Shown: positions 62,330-64,000 of the stretch, piece after piece | How positions within the stretch are numbered: the stretch's first letter is position 1 | How the letters are laid out: every line of letters starts with the position of its first letter | NCBI GenBank assembly: GCA_900542005.1 | Contig: UQLW01000006.1 | Location: forward strand, 41,693 to 105,692 | DNA length: 64,000 bases | Reading direction: 5' to 3' | Origin: an uncultured Eubacteriales bacterium | GTDB lineage: Bacteria > Bacillota > Clostridia > Christensenellales > UMGS416 | Made by a program: the position numbers and the translations under genes | Notes under the pieces: model-generated | Seen by the model: the letters and a program-made list of their open reading frames with translations, nothing else | Told to the model about the DNA's origin: nothing | Database searches by the model: none

Positions 62330-63715
62330 CTATCCCGCCGCCTGCAGCGTCCCATCTCGAACTTGGCGGTCGAGCTTTCTCTTGACATAGATATAGGTAA
62401 TCAGATGCATCGCCGCCGTAATGACCCAGGAGATCGGATAGGAAAGATACAGGGTCGTCAGGTCATGATGCCAGGCAAAGACGGTATAAATCCACAGGAT
62501 GCGCAGGCCGCAGGCGCCGGCCAGGGATACGATCATGGGCACCACCGAATAGCCTAGACCCCGGAGCACGCCCACCAGCATATCCATGAGCCCGCAGGCG
62601 AAATAGGTAGTGCAAATCATCTCCATCCGCAGCATGCCCATCCGGATGACCTCAGGGTCGGACGAATAGACGCCCAGCAGCTGCGGCGCAAAGGAGTACG
62701 CCAGCCAACCGATAACCAAACCGATGGTCGTCACGCTAAGGGCGCAGAGCCCCGCGATGCGGTTGATCCGTTCGTAGCGCTTTGCGCCCATATTCTGGCT
62801 TGTAAAGGTTACGGCGGCCTGATAAATGGCGTTCATGGAGGTATAAACAAACCCTTCGATATTCGCAGCAGCGGCGTTGCCCGCCATTGCGACGGAGCCG
62901 AAGGAATTGACGGCGGATTGAATCAACACATTCGAGATTGAAAACAGCGACCCCTGAAGGCCGGCAGGCAGGCCGATGCGGATCATGCCCAACAGCTTAT
63001 CCTTCTTGACCGTAAGCTGCTTACCATTCAGATGGATTGATCCGCTGGAATGCATCAGGCAGTACAGCACCATCGCAGCCGACAGATACTGGCTGATGAC
63101 GGTTGGCCATGCCACCCCGTCTACGCCCATACCGAACACGATGACAAACAGCAAATTAAAGCATACGTTTACCAGCCCTGATAGGGTCAAAAAGTACAGC
63201 GGGCGGCGGGTATCCCCGATGGCACGAAGCACGCTTGCGCCGAAATTGTACAGCATAAAGGCCGGCATGCCCACAAAGTAAATGCGCATATACAGCGCCG
63301 CATGATCCAACACATCGTCAGGCGAACCCATTAAGCGCAGCAGAGGCTTCGCCATCACAATGCCAAATACGCCCAAAATAATGCCGCTGATACCCGCCAC
63401 TGCAATCGACGTATGTACAGCCTCGCTCACGTCCTTATGGGCATTCGCGCCGTAATATTGCGCTACCATTACGCTAGTACCGACCGATAGCCCAATAAAT
63501 AGGTTGGTAATCAGGTTAATCAGCGAACCGGTGGAGCCTACGGCCGCCAGCGCCACGCTGCCGGCATACCGGCCCACCACCACGATATCCGCCGCGTTGT
63601 ACAGTAGCTGCAGGATGCCGGTAAGCATCAGCGGGAAAGAGAAAGCCAGGATTTTCGGCAGAATCGGCCCGCTGCACATGTCCATTTCGTAGCTTTTCGA
63701 TCGTCTTGCAAACAT
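62330..63715 (-). CDS. MATE family multidrug/organic cation efflux transporter
   Basis: This 461-residue membrane protein has the twelve-helix MATE/MatE layout with two related halves. Family features include ILAFSFPLMLTGILQLLYNAADIVVVGRYAG in the first helices, LINLITNLFIGLSVGTSVMVAQYYGA, and the second-half RIGLPAGLQGSLFSISNVLIQSAVN. It exports cationic drugs or metabolites in exchange for Na+ or H+. GGAG lies about ten bases before the ATG. Confidence 0.93.
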   Translation of the reverse strand: MFARRSKSYEMDMCSGPILPKILAFSFPLMLTGILQLLYNAADIVVVGRYAGSVALAAVGSTGSLINLITNLFIGLSVGTSVMVAQYYGANAHKDVSEAVHTSIAVAGISGIILGVFGIVMAKPLLRLMGSPDDVLDHAALYMRIYFVGMPAFMLYNFGASVLRAIGDTRRPLYFLTLSGLVNVCFNLLFVIVFGMGVDGVAWPTVISQYLSAAMVLYCLMHSSGSIHLNGKQLTVKKDKLLGMIRIGLPAGLQGSLFSISNVLIQSAVNSFGSVAMAGNAAAANIEGFVYTSMNAIYQAAVTFTSQNMGAKRYERINRIAGLCALSVTTIGLVIGWLAYSFAPQLLGVYSSDPEVIRMGMLRMEMICTTYFACGLMDMLVGVLRGLGYSVVPMIVSLAGACGLRILWIYTVFAWHHDLTTLYLSYPISWVITAAMHLITYIYVKRKLDRQVRDGTLQAAG

Positions 63716-64000
63716 CAGTATTATCTCCGGATCCTTGCAGCAAAAAGGCCCCTTTCAGGGCGGTGCGGCAAATTTTACTTTATTATATCATAATTTACCC
63801 AAAAAGGCTCCTGTCCCGGCAAGATTTTTCCTCCCCCCGCGCAAAACGGCGGGCATGCCCCGCCGGGAGCATGCCTATCCTGCGCTATGCTGTTATCCTC
63901 CGCCCCATCCACCGGATCAGCGCTCTGCCTCTGCATGCCGCCGTCCCTCATCCCAAAGTGGGCGGGCCTCCTTAGGTTACGCATATTCTTCCCTTCTATC
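63716..64000 (-). other. Right-edge intergenic region, no supported gene
   Basis: On the minus strand TATAAT at 63782-63787 is a good -10 box for the MATE gene but has no clear -35. A CGGCGGG/CCCGCCG hairpin (63847-63865) followed on the minus strand by TTTT could end a gene lying off the right edge. Short open frames here (for example 63775-63984) have no ribosome site or recognisable protein. Confidence 0.4.

Noticed and set aside
63775..63984. A 69-codon minus-strand open frame at the right edge
   Set aside because: No ribosome binding site, no family resemblance, and it overlaps the putative MATE promoter and a hairpin.

Overview
The window looks like a chromosomal segment of a high-GC, anaerobic, gut-type Firmicute, probably class Clostridia. 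The evidence is Firmicute-type DnaD and DnaI-like replication genes, the mnmE-mnmG-rsmG trio, a glycyl radical enzyme with its activase, a Cna_B-repeat surface adhesin, strong AGGAGG ribosome binding sites and intrinsic terminators. No rRNA, tRNA, CRISPR array or insertion sequence was recognised.

Layout. 1-5893 (-): a very large Cna_B/SpaA-type surface protein that runs off the left edge and carries one frameshift near 3415. 6145-12306 (+): a BTAD/SARP-type regulator, a transglutaminase-like lipoprotein, and a compact type IV pilus/type II secretion-like operon (GspF-like protein, four small membrane-anchored pseudopilin-like proteins, PilT-like ATPase). 12478-14184 (+): PiT phosphate transporter and its DUF47 partner. 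14310-15488 (-): an orphan type I restriction specificity subunit. 15671-20443 (-): a glycyl radical enzyme, its radical-SAM activase, and an unusual fusion of a zinc alcohol dehydrogenase with an AAC(3)-type acetyltransferase. A divergent AraC regulator and a glycosidase-like protein follow on the + strand (20612-23447).

The centrepiece is 24603-47179 (-): twelve consecutive paralogous genes of about 570-595 codons, all DUF4838-type glycosidase-like proteins, read from 47179 leftwards and followed by an iron-type alcohol dehydrogenase. Within the window this is one 21.3-kb array with no transporter and no other enzyme family between the copies. None of the twelve has a signal peptide. All share a CxCPxC motif and a His-Pro-centred motif ending in Cys. 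Eleven share WDYTT and FEQGN motifs, which the promoter-proximal copy (45410-47179) has lost. An intrinsic terminator lies inside the array (36541-36573), and hairpins sit in several of the wider gaps.

47417-53763 is mostly housekeeping: a lamin-tail-domain protein, a DUF6886-like protein, rsmG, mnmG, mnmE, a methyltransferase and a DtxR-type metal regulator. 53836-56617 is an AT-rich pair (MBOAT acyltransferase and AlgX/DHHW-like partner), probably for acetylating a surface polymer and probably acquired. 56881-64000 holds a small exported protein, a DUF4886/SGNH-like protein, dnaD, a frameshifted dnaI-like helicase loader, an ECF sigma factor with a membrane partner, and a MATE transporter.

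Functional reading (inference): the DUF4838 array, the glycosidase-like protein, the alcohol dehydrogenases and the glycyl radical enzyme could form a catabolic island acting in the cytoplasm on imported glycosides or sugar-acid derivatives. The substrate cannot be read from the sequence.
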